From Halothiobacillus sp. (lineage in GTDB: Bacteria > Pseudomonadota > Gammaproteobacteria > Halothiobacillales > Halothiobacillaceae): a stretch of DNA of 64,000 nucleotides. The stretch covers positions 744,001 through 808,000 of the forward strand of contig JADQCE010000002.1 of NCBI GenBank assembly GCA_016278265.1. Direction: 5' to 3'. The number at the start of each line of letters is the position of its first letter. The first letter of the stretch is position 1. Shown piece by piece: positions 29,623 to 40,119 of the stretch. The position numbers and the translations under genes were made by a program. The notes beneath the pieces were generated by a model, which made no database searches, was not told the DNA's origin, and saw only the letters and a list, made by a program, of their open reading frames with translations.

Positions 29623-30483
29623 ATGCAGCCGGCTGCCACGGTCATTCAGGCCGATCCTGTCGAAGCGGTGATCGAGCGACAACGCGAGACGGCTCGCCAT
29701 CGTGGTTTGGAGGTGTTCTTCCGGGATGGTCATGCCGGGGGGGAACCGGCCCCCGAGGTGGCGGTGATCCCCCCCGGCGGGTGCTGGATGGGCAGCCGGG
29801 CGAACGAGCACGGTGCGCGTGCCGTCGAACAGCCACGTCACGAGGTGCTCTTCGAGCGCGTCTTCGCCATCACCCGTGGAGCGGTACGCCGCCGCGAGTA
29901 TTTCGCTTTCCTCGAGGCGAGCGGGCATCGCCGGCCGCGTCCTTACAACTGGAATGATCCGGAATTTCCCATGTACAACGTCTCGGCCCGAGATGCCGAG
30001 GCATACGCGGATTGGCTAAGTGAGGTCACTGGGTACACCTATCGTCTGCCCACGGAAGCCGAGTGGGAATACGCGGCTCGAGCGGGCACCGACACGATGT
30101 TCTGTTTCGGTGATCGGATCCGCCGCCAGGAAGTTAATTGCGCCGGTGGCCTGCACTGTACACGGGGCCTGTTTTTCTGTGGCGTGGGCAAGCCGGTGCC
30201 CGTGGGGACCCTGCCGCCAAATGCCTGGGGGTTGTTCGAGGTGCATGGAAACCTGCAGGAATTCACCCAAGATCACTGGCGCGATGCCTATGCCGGCGGG
30301 CCGCGCCCCGGGGATCGCCCGTATCAAAGCATCGATCGGAAATACCGTTACCAGCGCGCGGTGCGCGGCGGGTCGTGGTTTGATCCACCGGGGGCATGCC
30401 GTAGCGGATCGCGGGCGCGCCGCCATCAGGACGAATTCGACCTGAATCTCGGTTTTCGCTTGGTGCGCGAGATCGAGGCCTGA
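29623..30483 (+). CDS. formylglycine-generating-enzyme (SUMF1)-like protein
   Basis: 286 residues. GGAGG lies about eight bases before the ATG. FGE-sulfatase domain: PPGGCWMGSRANE, RPYNWNDPEFPMYNVSARDAEAYADWL, YRLPTEAEWEYAARAGT, FEVHGNLQEFT and the terminal RGGSWFDPPGACRSGSR...LGFRLV. True aerobic FGEs carry two active-site Cys in the block after RGGS; here the first is an Asp and only the second aligns. It is therefore more likely a substrate-binding or otherwise diverged member of this C-type-lectin fold. It is divergent from kdsD and followed 50 bases later by the mla-linked operon. No sulfatase is nearby. Confidence 0.85.
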   Translation: MQPAATVIQADPVEAVIERQRETARHRGLEVFFRDGHAGGEPAPEVAVIPPGGCWMGSRANEHGARAVEQPRHEVLFERVFAITRGAVRRREYFAFLEASGHRRPRPYNWNDPEFPMYNVSARDAEAYADWLSEVTGYTYRLPTEAEWEYAARAGTDTMFCFGDRIRRQEVNCAGGLHCTRGLFFCGVGKPVPVGTLPPNAWGLFEVHGNLQEFTQDHWRDAYAGGPRPGDRPYQSIDRKYRYQRAVRGGSWFDPPGACRSGSRARRHQDEFDLNLGFRLVREIEA

Positions 30484-30533
30484 ACGACGTGTATCATGCT
30501 CGGCCGATTGTTTTTCCGAGGTAGCCACGAGCC

Positions 30534-31022
30534 ATGAAGGCGATACATCTTGGTTTGCGCTACCGGCGTTCGCCGGCGCTCGAATCGAGCTTTTTCGATT
30601 CCGAGATGCCTGCCGACTGGCGCGTGGCCTTCCTGCTCAACGAGCAGGATGCCTTGTGGGTGGCTGCTGATGACCCGGACGTCGAGACCGTGCTCGCCGA
30701 GTTGAAGGATTCCCCTGGCGAGGTATTCGTGGTGGTCGAAGAGCCGGTCTGGTCGCCGGCATGGCAAGCGCTGGCCGATGCCGGTCATCATGCCGTGGTC
30801 CGCATGACGGCTGACACCCCGGTTTGGCTCCCAGGCACCACCAGCGAGGGGGCGGTGGTGGGGTTGGTGCCGGCCAGTGACCAACCGGCCGATTTACATC
30901 AATGGTTGTCGGCCTTCTTGGATCAAGCGCCCGCGGAGGCCGCCTTGTTTGTCGACGGTGAGCCGCCTTCGGTCGCCACTGTCGATCGGTTGCGTACCCT
31001 GACGGAGTTGATGGGACGGTGA
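30534..31022 (+). CDS. protein of unknown function preceding mlaF
   Basis: 162 residues, soluble, no signal peptide. I do not recognise the family. It begins MKAIHLGLRYRRSPALESSF, then alternating strands (WRVAFLLNEQDALWVAADD, GEVFVVVEEPVW) and an acidic helical C-terminus. Its stop overlaps the mlaF start by four bases, so it is translationally coupled to the Mla lipid-transport operon and may be its first gene. A TATCAT hexamer at 30492 could be part of the promoter. Codon use resembles the neighbours, so it is a real gene. Confidence 0.75.
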   Translation: MKAIHLGLRYRRSPALESSFFDSEMPADWRVAFLLNEQDALWVAADDPDVETVLAELKDSPGEVFVVVEEPVWSPAWQALADAGHHAVVRMTADTPVWLPGTTSEGAVVGLVPASDQPADLHQWLSAFLDQAPAEAALFVDGEPPSVATVDRLRTLTELMGR

Positions 31023-31843
31023 GTGATGCGCGCACCACTAGCATGATCGAGCTTGACGCGGTGCATTTCGCCCGTGGTGAGCAGGTGATCTTTGATGGTG
31101 TCGACATGTGCTTCGGCCGCGGCGAGGTCACCGCAGTGCTCGGTCCTTCGGGCACCGGCAAGACGACGTTGTTGCGGCTGATTGGTGGGCAGGTGCGTCC
31201 GGCGAGTGGCCAGGTGCTCGTCGACGGCATCGAGGTGTCGCGTGCCCGGCGCAAGGCGCTGTACGCGCTGCGCCGTCGTATGGGTGTGCTGTTTCAGAAC
31301 GGCGCGCTGTTCACCGACCTGACGGTGGGTGAGAACGTGGCCTTCCCTTTGCGTGCCCATTCCCGGCTGGACGAGGCGCTGGTTCGCCGCATCGTCCTGT
31401 TCAAGCTCGAGGCGGTCGGCCTGCGCTCGGCCCGGGACAAGTACCCCGCCGAGCTTTCTGGCGGGATGGCCCGCCGTGCCGCGTTGGCGCGCGCGATGGC
31501 CCTCGACCCCGAAATCATGCTCTATGACGAGCCCTTTGCGGGTCAGGACCCGGTTAGCATGGGCGTGCTGCTGCGGTTGATCCGGCGGCTCAACGACGCC
31601 CTGGGCCTGACGAGCATCGTCGTGACCCACGATGTCAAAGAAGCGATGAGCATCGCCGATCAGGTGATCGTCATTGCCGGCGGCCGGGTCATCGGTCAGG
31701 GCACACCCGAGGCGGTGCGCGCTCAACGCGCGCAGGAACCGGCCCTGGCGCAGTTTCTCGACGGGGCGGCCGACGGTCCGCTCAACGCGGCTGAAGACGA
31801 GGCCCCGCTGTCTGCCGACCTCGGTCTGGGAGACCGGCAATGA
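31019..31843 (+). CDS. mlaF: phospholipid ABC transporter ATP-binding protein MlaF
   Basis: 274 residues from a GTG overlapping the previous stop (an ATG at 31043 is an alternative). Walker A LGPSGTGKTTLLRLIGG, Q-loop VLFQNGALFTDLTV, signature ELSGGMARRAALARAMALDP, Walker B EIMLYDEPFAGQDP, switch His VVTHDVKE. The QNGALF and SGGMARR forms are typical of MlaF. It drives MlaE-mediated phospholipid movement between the membranes. It overlaps mlaE by four bases. Confidence 0.95.
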   Translation: MSDARTTSMIELDAVHFARGEQVIFDGVDMCFGRGEVTAVLGPSGTGKTTLLRLIGGQVRPASGQVLVDGIEVSRARRKALYALRRRMGVLFQNGALFTDLTVGENVAFPLRAHSRLDEALVRRIVLFKLEAVGLRSARDKYPAELSGGMARRAALARAMALDPEIMLYDEPFAGQDPVSMGVLLRLIRRLNDALGLTSIVVTHDVKEAMSIADQVIVIAGGRVIGQGTPEAVRAQRAQEPALAQFLDGAADGPLNAAEDEAPLSADLGLGDRQ

Positions 31844-32628
31844 ATGCGGCCCTGAATTCCATCGCCCGGCTTGGTCGGATGGTCCTCGACGGGGCGCAGC
31901 ACGCCGGCTCCATGGCCCTGTTTGCGATCGAGCTGGCCTGGGTGTTGATCCCGACCTGGTCGCGCCCGCGGGATATCCTCCAACAGGTCTACGCCGCCGG
32001 CGTGCTCTCGCTGGTGATCATTCTGGTTGCCGGTGGGTTTGTCGGGCTGGTGTTGGGGCTGCAGGGCTATAACATCCTGTCGAACTTCAATGCCAGCGAG
32101 TCGCTCGGTGTGATGGTGGCCCTCTCTCTGGTGCGAGAACTGGGGCCGGTGGTGGCCGCGCTGCTGTTCGCCGGTCGGGCCGGCTCGGCGATTACCGCCG
32201 AGATCGCCCTGATGAAGACCACTGAGCAGCTTGCCGCGCTTGAGATGATGGCCGTCGACCCGATGCGGCGGGTGATTGGCCCGCGTTTTTGGGGGGCGAT
32301 GATCGCGGTGCCCCTGCTGGCAGCGATGTTTTCGCTGGTCGGTATCATCGGCGGCTACCTGATCGGGGTCGTGGTGCTGGGGGTCGACCAGGCCTCATAC
32401 TGGGGCCAGATCCGAGAGCAGATGGAGGCCTGGGACGATGTCGGCGGGGGCGCCATCAAGTCGGTGGCCTTCGGTGCGGTGATTGCCCTGATCTCGGTCT
32501 ACGAGGGTTACCGGGCCGAACCGACCGCCAGTGGCATGGCCCGCGCGACGACGCAGACCGTGGTCCTAAGCTCGCTTGCCGTGCTGGGACTGGATTTTGT
32601 AATGACGGCTTTCATGTTTGGGGCGTGA
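31840..32628 (+). CDS. mlaE: phospholipid ABC transporter permease MlaE
   Basis: 262 residues with five to six hydrophobic segments. MlaE-type motifs: GFVGLVLGLQGYNILSNF, LVRELGPVVAALLFAGRAGSAI, TTEQLAALEMMAVDPMRRV, and a C-terminal EGYRAEPTASGMARATTQTVV. Inner-membrane permease of the MlaFEDB complex. The start overlaps mlaF by four bases. Confidence 0.96.
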   Translation: MNAALNSIARLGRMVLDGAQHAGSMALFAIELAWVLIPTWSRPRDILQQVYAAGVLSLVIILVAGGFVGLVLGLQGYNILSNFNASESLGVMVALSLVRELGPVVAALLFAGRAGSAITAEIALMKTTEQLAALEMMAVDPMRRVIGPRFWGAMIAVPLLAAMFSLVGIIGGYLIGVVVLGVDQASYWGQIREQMEAWDDVGGGAIKSVAFGAVIALISVYEGYRAEPTASGMARATTQTVVLSSLAVLGLDFVMTAFMFGA

Positions 32629-32632
32629 TGGA

Positions 32633-33091
32633 ATGAATGTGCAACGCGGAGTCGAGCTGGTGGTGGGGCTGTTCGTGCTCGCCGGGATCGCCGCCCTGAT
32701 GGTGATGGCGCTGCAGTGGAGCAACTTCGGCCCCAGTCGCGTGGCGGGCTACGAGATCACGGCTCGTTTCGACAACGTCGGCGGGCTGTCGGTGCAATCG
32801 CCGGTCAAGCTGGCCGGCCTGACCATCGGCCGAGTGGATTCGATCGAGATTCATCCGGAGACGTTCCAGGCGGAGGTGCGCATGGTGATCGACGACAAGT
32901 ACGACAACCTGCCGACCGACTCCTTCGCCAACATCTACACTGCCGGGCTGCTCGGGGCACAATACGTCGAGATTTCGCCCGGTGGGGCACTGGAGTCGCT
33001 TGAGGACGGTGACCGGATCACGATGACCCAATCGGCGATCATCCTCGAAAGCGTGGTTTCCAAATTCCTGTTCGACAAGGCAAAAGAATGA
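32633..33091 (+). CDS. mlaD: MCE-domain substrate-binding protein MlaD
   Basis: 152 residues from the ATG at 32633. One N-terminal membrane anchor (VELVVGLFVLAGIAALMVMAL) and an MCE domain (about 38-115; ITARFDNVGGLSVQSPVKLAGLTIGRVD, AGLLGAQYVEISPGG). It forms the hexameric ring that funnels lipid to MlaC. Its last four bases overlap the TolC-family gene, so the operon continues without a break. Confidence 0.95.
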   Translation: MNVQRGVELVVGLFVLAGIAALMVMALQWSNFGPSRVAGYEITARFDNVGGLSVQSPVKLAGLTIGRVDSIEIHPETFQAEVRMVIDDKYDNLPTDSFANIYTAGLLGAQYVEISPGGALESLEDGDRITMTQSAIILESVVSKFLFDKAKE

Positions 33092-34506
33092 AGAAGCGAG
33101 ACGGAATCATTGAGCGCGGTGGGGCGCTGGTTGCAATGGCGGTCCTCGTGGTTCTGACCAGCCCGGTCCGGGCCGAGGTCGCCCCAAACGAACCGATCAC
33201 CCTGGAGCAGGCCACCGAGATGGCCTTGCACGCCGATCCGCGTATCGAGGAGCAGCGCGCCAATGTCGCGCGGGCCCAGGCGCTGATCGAGCGGGTGAAA
33301 GGCGAGGGCGGGCCACGCGTTTCCGCCAACCTGTTCATGGGGCTGGCGCCGAAGGCCGAGGACGGCATCTTCACCAACGGGACCAACACCTGCCCGGATT
33401 CGGGGTGCACCCTGCGCGACGATGGCAACTCGCTCGACGAGGGTTTGACCGTTACCACCGGCCTGACCGCCTCGATCATCCAGCCGCTTTACACCTTTGG
33501 TAAGTTGGAAAACTATGGTGATGCGGCTCGCCTGAACCGTGACGTGAAGGCCTCCGAGGTCGCCTTGGCGCGGGGCGAGACGTGGCTCACCGTGCGCCGC
33601 GCCTACTGGGGCTACCTGGCCGCGCGCGATACGCGGCGGATGCTCGAAGGGGTCCAGCGTCAGGTGAATCGCGCCCGTGACGACATGCGTGAGGAGGCCG
33701 ACGCCGGCGAGATATCAATGAGCCAGCTGTATGCGCTTGAAAGCGGGGTGGCGCAGCTGGAACGCTACCTCGCTGAGGCCAACAGCGTTGAGGCCATCGC
33801 GATCGACGGGCTCAAGACCGTTATCGGTGTGCCGATCGATGCGAGTATCGAGGTGGCCGACTCCCGTATCCAGCCGGTGACACTGCCTGACGGTGAACTC
33901 GCGGAACTCGCCGAACATGCGCTGGCACAACGCCCGGAAATGGCGATGGCCGAAAACGGCCAAGCGGCCATGCGCAACTACGTCGCGGCGCGTAAGAGCG
34001 AGCGTTATCCGAACCTCTACGCCGGTGTGGTTGCCGGGGCGACTTACACGCCAGGTCGTGATCGACTGAACAATCCGTATATCAATCAGCCGCTCAATCA
34101 AGCGTATGCCGCGCCGGTGATCGGCTTGCAGTGGGACTTCAATCCCGGGGTATTGCGAGCGAACGTCAGTGATGCCGAGGCCCAGCTTCAGGGCGTTGTG
34201 GCCAAGGCCAAATTTGCCCGTCAGGGCATTCCGTTCCAGGTTGCGGAGGCCTACCACCGGTCGCACGGCCTGAATCAACAGATTCAGGCGCTGGCTTCGG
34301 CCAAGGACAATACACGCAAGTGGATGGTGTCGACCTTCATGGATTACCAGGCCGGTCTATTGGGCGGCGAGGAATTGGTCGAGGCAGTCAAGGCCAACAC
34401 CGAGGCGCAGGCCGAGTATTTTCGCACCGTCAACGACTACAACATGAGTGTGGCCAAACTGGCGATTGCCACCGGTGACTACCCCCAAGTAAGGCTGGGC
34501 CGGTAA
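33088..34506 (+). CDS. TolC-family outer-membrane channel protein inside the mla operon
   Basis: 472 residues with a signal peptide ending near TSPVRAEVA. Outer-membrane-efflux repeats: ITLEQATEMALHADPRIEEQRANVARA, then SIIQPLYTFGKLE, LTVRRAYWGYLAARD and, in the second half, ALAQRPEMAMAENGQAAMRNYVAARKSERYPNLYAG. It predicts a trimeric barrel plus alpha-helical tunnel. It is coupled to mlaD by a four-base overlap and followed 68 bases later by mlaC. Known Mla systems use the MlaA lipoprotein at the outer membrane, and mlaA is not in the window. Whether this channel partners MlaFED or is a passenger gene is unknown. Confidence 0.92.
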   Translation: MKKRDGIIERGGALVAMAVLVVLTSPVRAEVAPNEPITLEQATEMALHADPRIEEQRANVARAQALIERVKGEGGPRVSANLFMGLAPKAEDGIFTNGTNTCPDSGCTLRDDGNSLDEGLTVTTGLTASIIQPLYTFGKLENYGDAARLNRDVKASEVALARGETWLTVRRAYWGYLAARDTRRMLEGVQRQVNRARDDMREEADAGEISMSQLYALESGVAQLERYLAEANSVEAIAIDGLKTVIGVPIDASIEVADSRIQPVTLPDGELAELAEHALAQRPEMAMAENGQAAMRNYVAARKSERYPNLYAGVVAGATYTPGRDRLNNPYINQPLNQAYAAPVIGLQWDFNPGVLRANVSDAEAQLQGVVAKAKFARQGIPFQVAEAYHRSHGLNQQIQALASAKDNTRKWMVSTFMDYQAGLLGGEELVEAVKANTEAQAEYFRTVNDYNMSVAKLAIATGDYPQVRLGR

Positions 34507-34574
34507 AGCCGGGCCAGCGAGTCTGACCCGTTAAACTGCGCCATCGCCTATGCCGTATAACCAGTGAGACCCCT

Positions 34575-35217
34575 ATGAGTTTTGCATCGTCCCTGTTTCC
34601 CCGCGCTCCTCGCACCTACCGCCCTGTCATGGGGCTGGTCGGCCTGTTGCTGGCCGGTCTCCTGTCCGTGACCGTGCGCGCCGCCGAGCCGACCGAAGCG
34701 GAGGCCCGGCAGCTGGTGGAGTCGACCGCCGAGGCCGTGATCGCCGAGATTCGCGACAACCAGGCCGCCGTGGAAGCCGATCCGCAGGCGCTGCTAGAAA
34801 TCGTGGATCGGCTGCTGCTGCCGCACGTGGATTCCGAGCGCATGACCCGTCTGGTGTTGGGCCGTTATTACCGGCAGGCCACTGCCGCCCAGCGCGCGGA
34901 GTTCAAACAGGAATTCCAGCGACTGCTGGTGCGCACCTACGCTGGACCGCTCTCCGAGTTGGGGAACCAGGAAATCGAAATCGTTGATACCAAGCCGGGT
35001 GGGGCGGACGATGAACTGGTGGTCGAGTCCGAAGTCTCTGGTGGCGACTTGGGCACCGTGCCGGTGGCCTACCGCATGGCCCCGGTCGACGGGGAATGGA
35101 AATCCTACGATGTCGTGGTCGACGGCATCAGCCTGGTCAACAATTACCGCGGCAGCTTCGCGCAGAAAATTCAGCGTGATGGCATCGACGGGCTGATCCG
35201 AACCCTGCGGGAGCAGA

Positions 35218-35237
<20 letters not shown>
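34575..35237 (+). CDS. mlaC: periplasmic phospholipid shuttle MlaC
   Basis: 220 residues with an N-terminal signal peptide (hydrophobic about 18-36, cleavage near VRAAEP). The Tol-toluene-tolerance/MlaC fold shows VDRLLLPHVDSERMTRLVLGRYYRQAT, EFKQEFQRLLVRTYAGPL, YDVVVDGISLVNNYRGSFAQ. It carries phospholipid between MlaFED and the outer membrane. Its 3' end overlaps mlaB by 20 bases. Confidence 0.95.
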
Positions 35238-36829
<1,592 letters not shown>

Positions 36830-36834
36830 TCGCC

Positions 36835-37476
36835 ATGTCCCAATCCGACCAGATCGTCGTCGCGCTCTCCAAGGGGCGCATCTTCAAGGAAACCCTGCCA
36901 CTGCTGGCCTCCGTGGGTATCGAACCCCTCGAGGACCCGGACAAGAGCCGCAAGCTGATTCTCGAGACCAGCGATCCGAGCGTGCGTCTGCTGATCCTGC
37001 GTGCCTCGGACGTGCCGACCTACGTGCAGCACGGAGCCGCAGACATTGGTGTCGCGGGCAAGGACGTGCTGTTCGAACACGGCGGGGACGGCCTGTTCGA
37101 ACTGGTCGATCTCAAGATCGCCCAGTGCAAGCTGATGGTGGCGGGCAAGCCGGGGGCGCTCGAGCGTGCCGGGCGCATCCGCGTGGCGACCAAGTACACC
37201 CGTGCCGCCGAATCCTACTTTGCCGACCGCGGCCGGCAAATTGAGTTGATCAAGCTGTACGGTTCGATGGAGCTGGCGCCACTGGTCGACCTTGGCGATT
37301 GCATTGTCGACGTGGTCGATACCGGCAACACGCTCCGCGCCAACGGCCTGGAACCGCTCGAGCACATTGCCGAGATCTCCTCGCGCCTGATCGTCAATCG
37401 CGCGGCACAGAAGCTCAAGCACGCGCGGGTGAGTGACTTCGTTGATCGGGTGGAGCAGTACCTGGAGGGCAAGTGA
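36835..37476 (+). CDS. hisG: ATP phosphoribosyltransferase, short form
   Basis: 213 residues, the short HisG form lacking the C-terminal regulatory domain; such enzymes need a HisZ partner, which is not in the window. First step of histidine synthesis (ATP plus PRPP). Motifs: [91 protein letters not shown]. The stop overlaps the hisD start by one base. Confidence 0.95.
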   Translation: MSQSDQIVVALSKGRIFKETLPLLASVGIEPLEDPDKSRKLILETSDPSVRLLILRASDVPTYVQHGAADIGVAGKDVLFEHGGDGLFELVDLKIAQCKLMVAGKPGALERAGRIRVATKYTRAAESYFADRGRQIELIKLYGSMELAPLVDLGDCIVDVVDTGNTLRANGLEPLEHIAEISSRLIVNRAAQKLKHARVSDFVDRVEQYLEGK

Positions 37477-38777
37477 TGATCCGTCGCATGAATGCCCGCG
37501 CCGCGGGCTTTGAAAGCCAATTGAACGAACTCCTCGATTGGTCGGGTATGGCCGATGATCGGGTAGAGGGCATCGTTCGCGAGATCCTGGCCGACGTGCG
37601 CAAGCGCGGTGATGCCGCCGTGGTCGAGCACACCCGACGGCTTGATCGGCTCGAGGTCAACTCCGCGGCCGAACTGGAATTGTCTGCCGAGCGACTGGAT
37701 GCCGCCCTCGAGGCCATCCCGGACGATGTGCGCGAGGCCCTTGAGCTGGCCGCCGAGCGCTTGCGGGCCTACGCCGAGCGACAGAAAGGCGAGAGCTGGA
37801 CCTACACGGAGGCCAACGGCAACGTCCTGGGCCAGCAGGTCACGCCGCTCGACCGGGTGGGGCTCTACGTGCCCGGCGGCAAGGCGGCCTATCCGTCGTC
37901 GGTACTGATGAACGCGATACCGGCCAAGGTCGCCGGGGTCGAACAGGTGATCATGGTCGTGCCCACCCCCGATGGGGTGCAGAACGACACCGTGCTCGCC
38001 GCGGCGCGTATCGCCGGCGTGGATCGCGTGTTCACCGTCGGCGGCGCCCAGGCCGTCGGCGCATTGGCTTATGGCACCGAGACGATTCCGGCGGTGGACA
38101 AGATCGTCGGCCCGGGGAATATCTTCGTCGCCGCCGCGAAACGTGAGGTCTTCGGCCAGGTGGGCATCGACATGATCGCCGGCCCGTCCGAGATCCTGAT
38201 TGTCTGTGACGGTCACACCGACCCCGACTGGATCGCGATGGACCTGTTTTCCCAGGCCGAGCACGACGAGCAGGCGCAATCCATCCTGTTGGCCCACGAT
38301 CCCGATTTCCTTGACACGGTCGCCGCCTCGATCGAACGGCTGCTGCCCGACCAGCCGCGTGCCGAAATCATCGCCAAGGCACTGGAGACCCGTGGCGCAC
38401 TGATCGAGGTTGCCGACATCGATCACGCGATCGAACTGGTCAACCGCATCGCCCCCGAGCACCTGGAACTCTCGTTCGAGGGCGCCGAGAAGCGTCTGGG
38501 TGATATCCGCAACGCCGGGGCCATTTTCGTCGGTCGCTACACCGCCGAGGCCTTGGGCGATTACTGCGCCGGCCCCAACCACGTCCTGCCTACCTCGGGC
38601 ACGGCGCGCTTTTCTTCGCCGCTGGGGGTCTACGACTTCCAGAAGCGCTCGAGCATCATCCACTGTTCCCCGGCCGGTGCCGCGGAACTGGGTCGCGTTG
38701 CCGACCGGCTGGCCCGTGCCGAGGGGCTCGAGGCGCACGCCCAGTCGGCTCGCTATCGGGTCGAGGCCGAGGGCTGA
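37476..38777 (+). CDS. hisD: histidinol dehydrogenase
   Basis: 433 residues from the ATG at 37476; GGAGGG lies six bases upstream. Oxidises histidinol to histidine in two NAD steps using zinc. Features: [73 protein letters not shown], the catalytic [23 protein letters not shown] and [11 protein letters not shown]. It is part of hisGDC. Confidence 0.96.
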   Translation: MIRRMNARAAGFESQLNELLDWSGMADDRVEGIVREILADVRKRGDAAVVEHTRRLDRLEVNSAAELELSAERLDAALEAIPDDVREALELAAERLRAYAERQKGESWTYTEANGNVLGQQVTPLDRVGLYVPGGKAAYPSSVLMNAIPAKVAGVEQVIMVVPTPDGVQNDTVLAAARIAGVDRVFTVGGAQAVGALAYGTETIPAVDKIVGPGNIFVAAAKREVFGQVGIDMIAGPSEILIVCDGHTDPDWIAMDLFSQAEHDEQAQSILLAHDPDFLDTVAASIERLLPDQPRAEIIAKALETRGALIEVADIDHAIELVNRIAPEHLELSFEGAEKRLGDIRNAGAIFVGRYTAEALGDYCAGPNHVLPTSGTARFSSPLGVYDFQKRSSIIHCSPAGAAELGRVADRLARAEGLEAHAQSARYRVEAEG

Positions 38778-38780
38778 GCG

Positions 38781-39872
38781 ATGGCCGCCGACTCGCCAAA
38801 CCGTTTCTGGTCGAACGATCTGGGCAATCTGTCGCCCTATGTGCCGGGTGAGCAGCCGAAGATCGACGACCTGGTCAAGCTCAACACCAACGAAAACCCC
38901 TTCGGTCCATCGCCGCGGGTGATCGAGGCGATTCGTGCCGCGGTCGATGATGGCCTGCGACTTTACCCGGATCCCACCAGCCTGGCGTTGCGCGAGTGTC
39001 TCGCCGATTACCACGGCGTCACGGCCGAACAGGTTTTCGTCGGCAATGGCTCGGACGAGGTGTTGGGTTTCCTGTTCCGGGCGTTGTTCCAGCGGGGCCG
39101 GCCGGTGGTATTCCCAGACATCACCTACTCGTTCTACCCGGTCTACTGCCGGTTGTTCGGCATCGAGCCGCGCACCGTCGCCCTGGACGAGGAACTGGCC
39201 GTGGACGTCGAGGCGCTGTGCGCGATAGATCCGTCGAGCGTGGGCGGGGTGATCCTGCCCAACCCGAACGCGCCCACCGGCCGGCTACTGGCGATCGATC
39301 AGGTCGAACGACTGGCAGCACACTTCAGCGACTGCGCGGTCGTGATCGACGAGGCCTATGTGGACTTCGGCGGCGAGTCGGCGATCGGGCTGATCGACAG
39401 CTACCCGAACCTGCTGGTGACGCAAACGCTGTCGAAATCGCGTTCCCTTGCCGGGTTGCGCCTGGGTTTTGCTATTGGGGATGCCGGGTTGGTCGAGGGG
39501 CTTGCACGGGTTAAGGACAGCTTCAACTCCTACCCCGTCGACCGCCTGGCCAGCGCCGGCGCCATAGCCGCCTACGAGGACGAAGCCTACTTCGAACAGA
39601 CACGTCGCGCGATCATCGCCATGCGCGAGCAACTTGGTTCGGATCTGGCGGCGCGCGGCTTCGACGTGTTGCCGTCGGCGGCCAATTTCGTGCTTGTGCG
39701 CCACGCGACCCGTGCCGGGGCGACGCTTGCTGCAGGGTTGCGGGAACGACGAGTGATCGTGCGCCACTTCGATCGCGCGCGGATCGGGGATCACCTGCGG
39801 ATCACCATCGGCAACGAAGGGCAAAACGCGGCCCTTCTCGCCGCCCTCGACGAGATCCTCGTCGAGGGGTGA
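38781..39872 (+). CDS. hisC: histidinol-phosphate aminotransferase
   Basis: 363 residues. PLP aminotransferase of histidine synthesis. [10 protein letters not shown] start region, [53 protein letters not shown] and the Schiff-base Lys in [18 protein letters not shown]. It is three bases after hisD. The his cluster ends here; the other his genes are elsewhere. Confidence 0.95.
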   Translation: MAADSPNRFWSNDLGNLSPYVPGEQPKIDDLVKLNTNENPFGPSPRVIEAIRAAVDDGLRLYPDPTSLALRECLADYHGVTAEQVFVGNGSDEVLGFLFRALFQRGRPVVFPDITYSFYPVYCRLFGIEPRTVALDEELAVDVEALCAIDPSSVGGVILPNPNAPTGRLLAIDQVERLAAHFSDCAVVIDEAYVDFGGESAIGLIDSYPNLLVTQTLSKSRSLAGLRLGFAIGDAGLVEGLARVKDSFNSYPVDRLASAGAIAAYEDEAYFEQTRRAIIAMREQLGSDLAARGFDVLPSAANFVLVRHATRAGATLAAGLRERRVIVRHFDRARIGDHLRITIGNEGQNAALLAALDEILVEG

Positions 39873-39984
39873 TCTGCCTTGGGGTATTCGTGTAGATCTT
39901 CCCTCGCGGCCTGTTTTCAGCCCGGCCTGCGTGTTATTCTTCGCTCGCGTTCTGGCCAGCAACAGGCCGGCCACTACGCCACCC

Positions 39985-40101
<117 letters not shown>

Positions 40102-40119
40102 CCAATTGGATCCCGCGCT

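Noticed and set aside
37215-39014. 599-residue minus-strand frame across hisD
   Set aside because: Shadow of hisG-hisD-hisC, with no family features.
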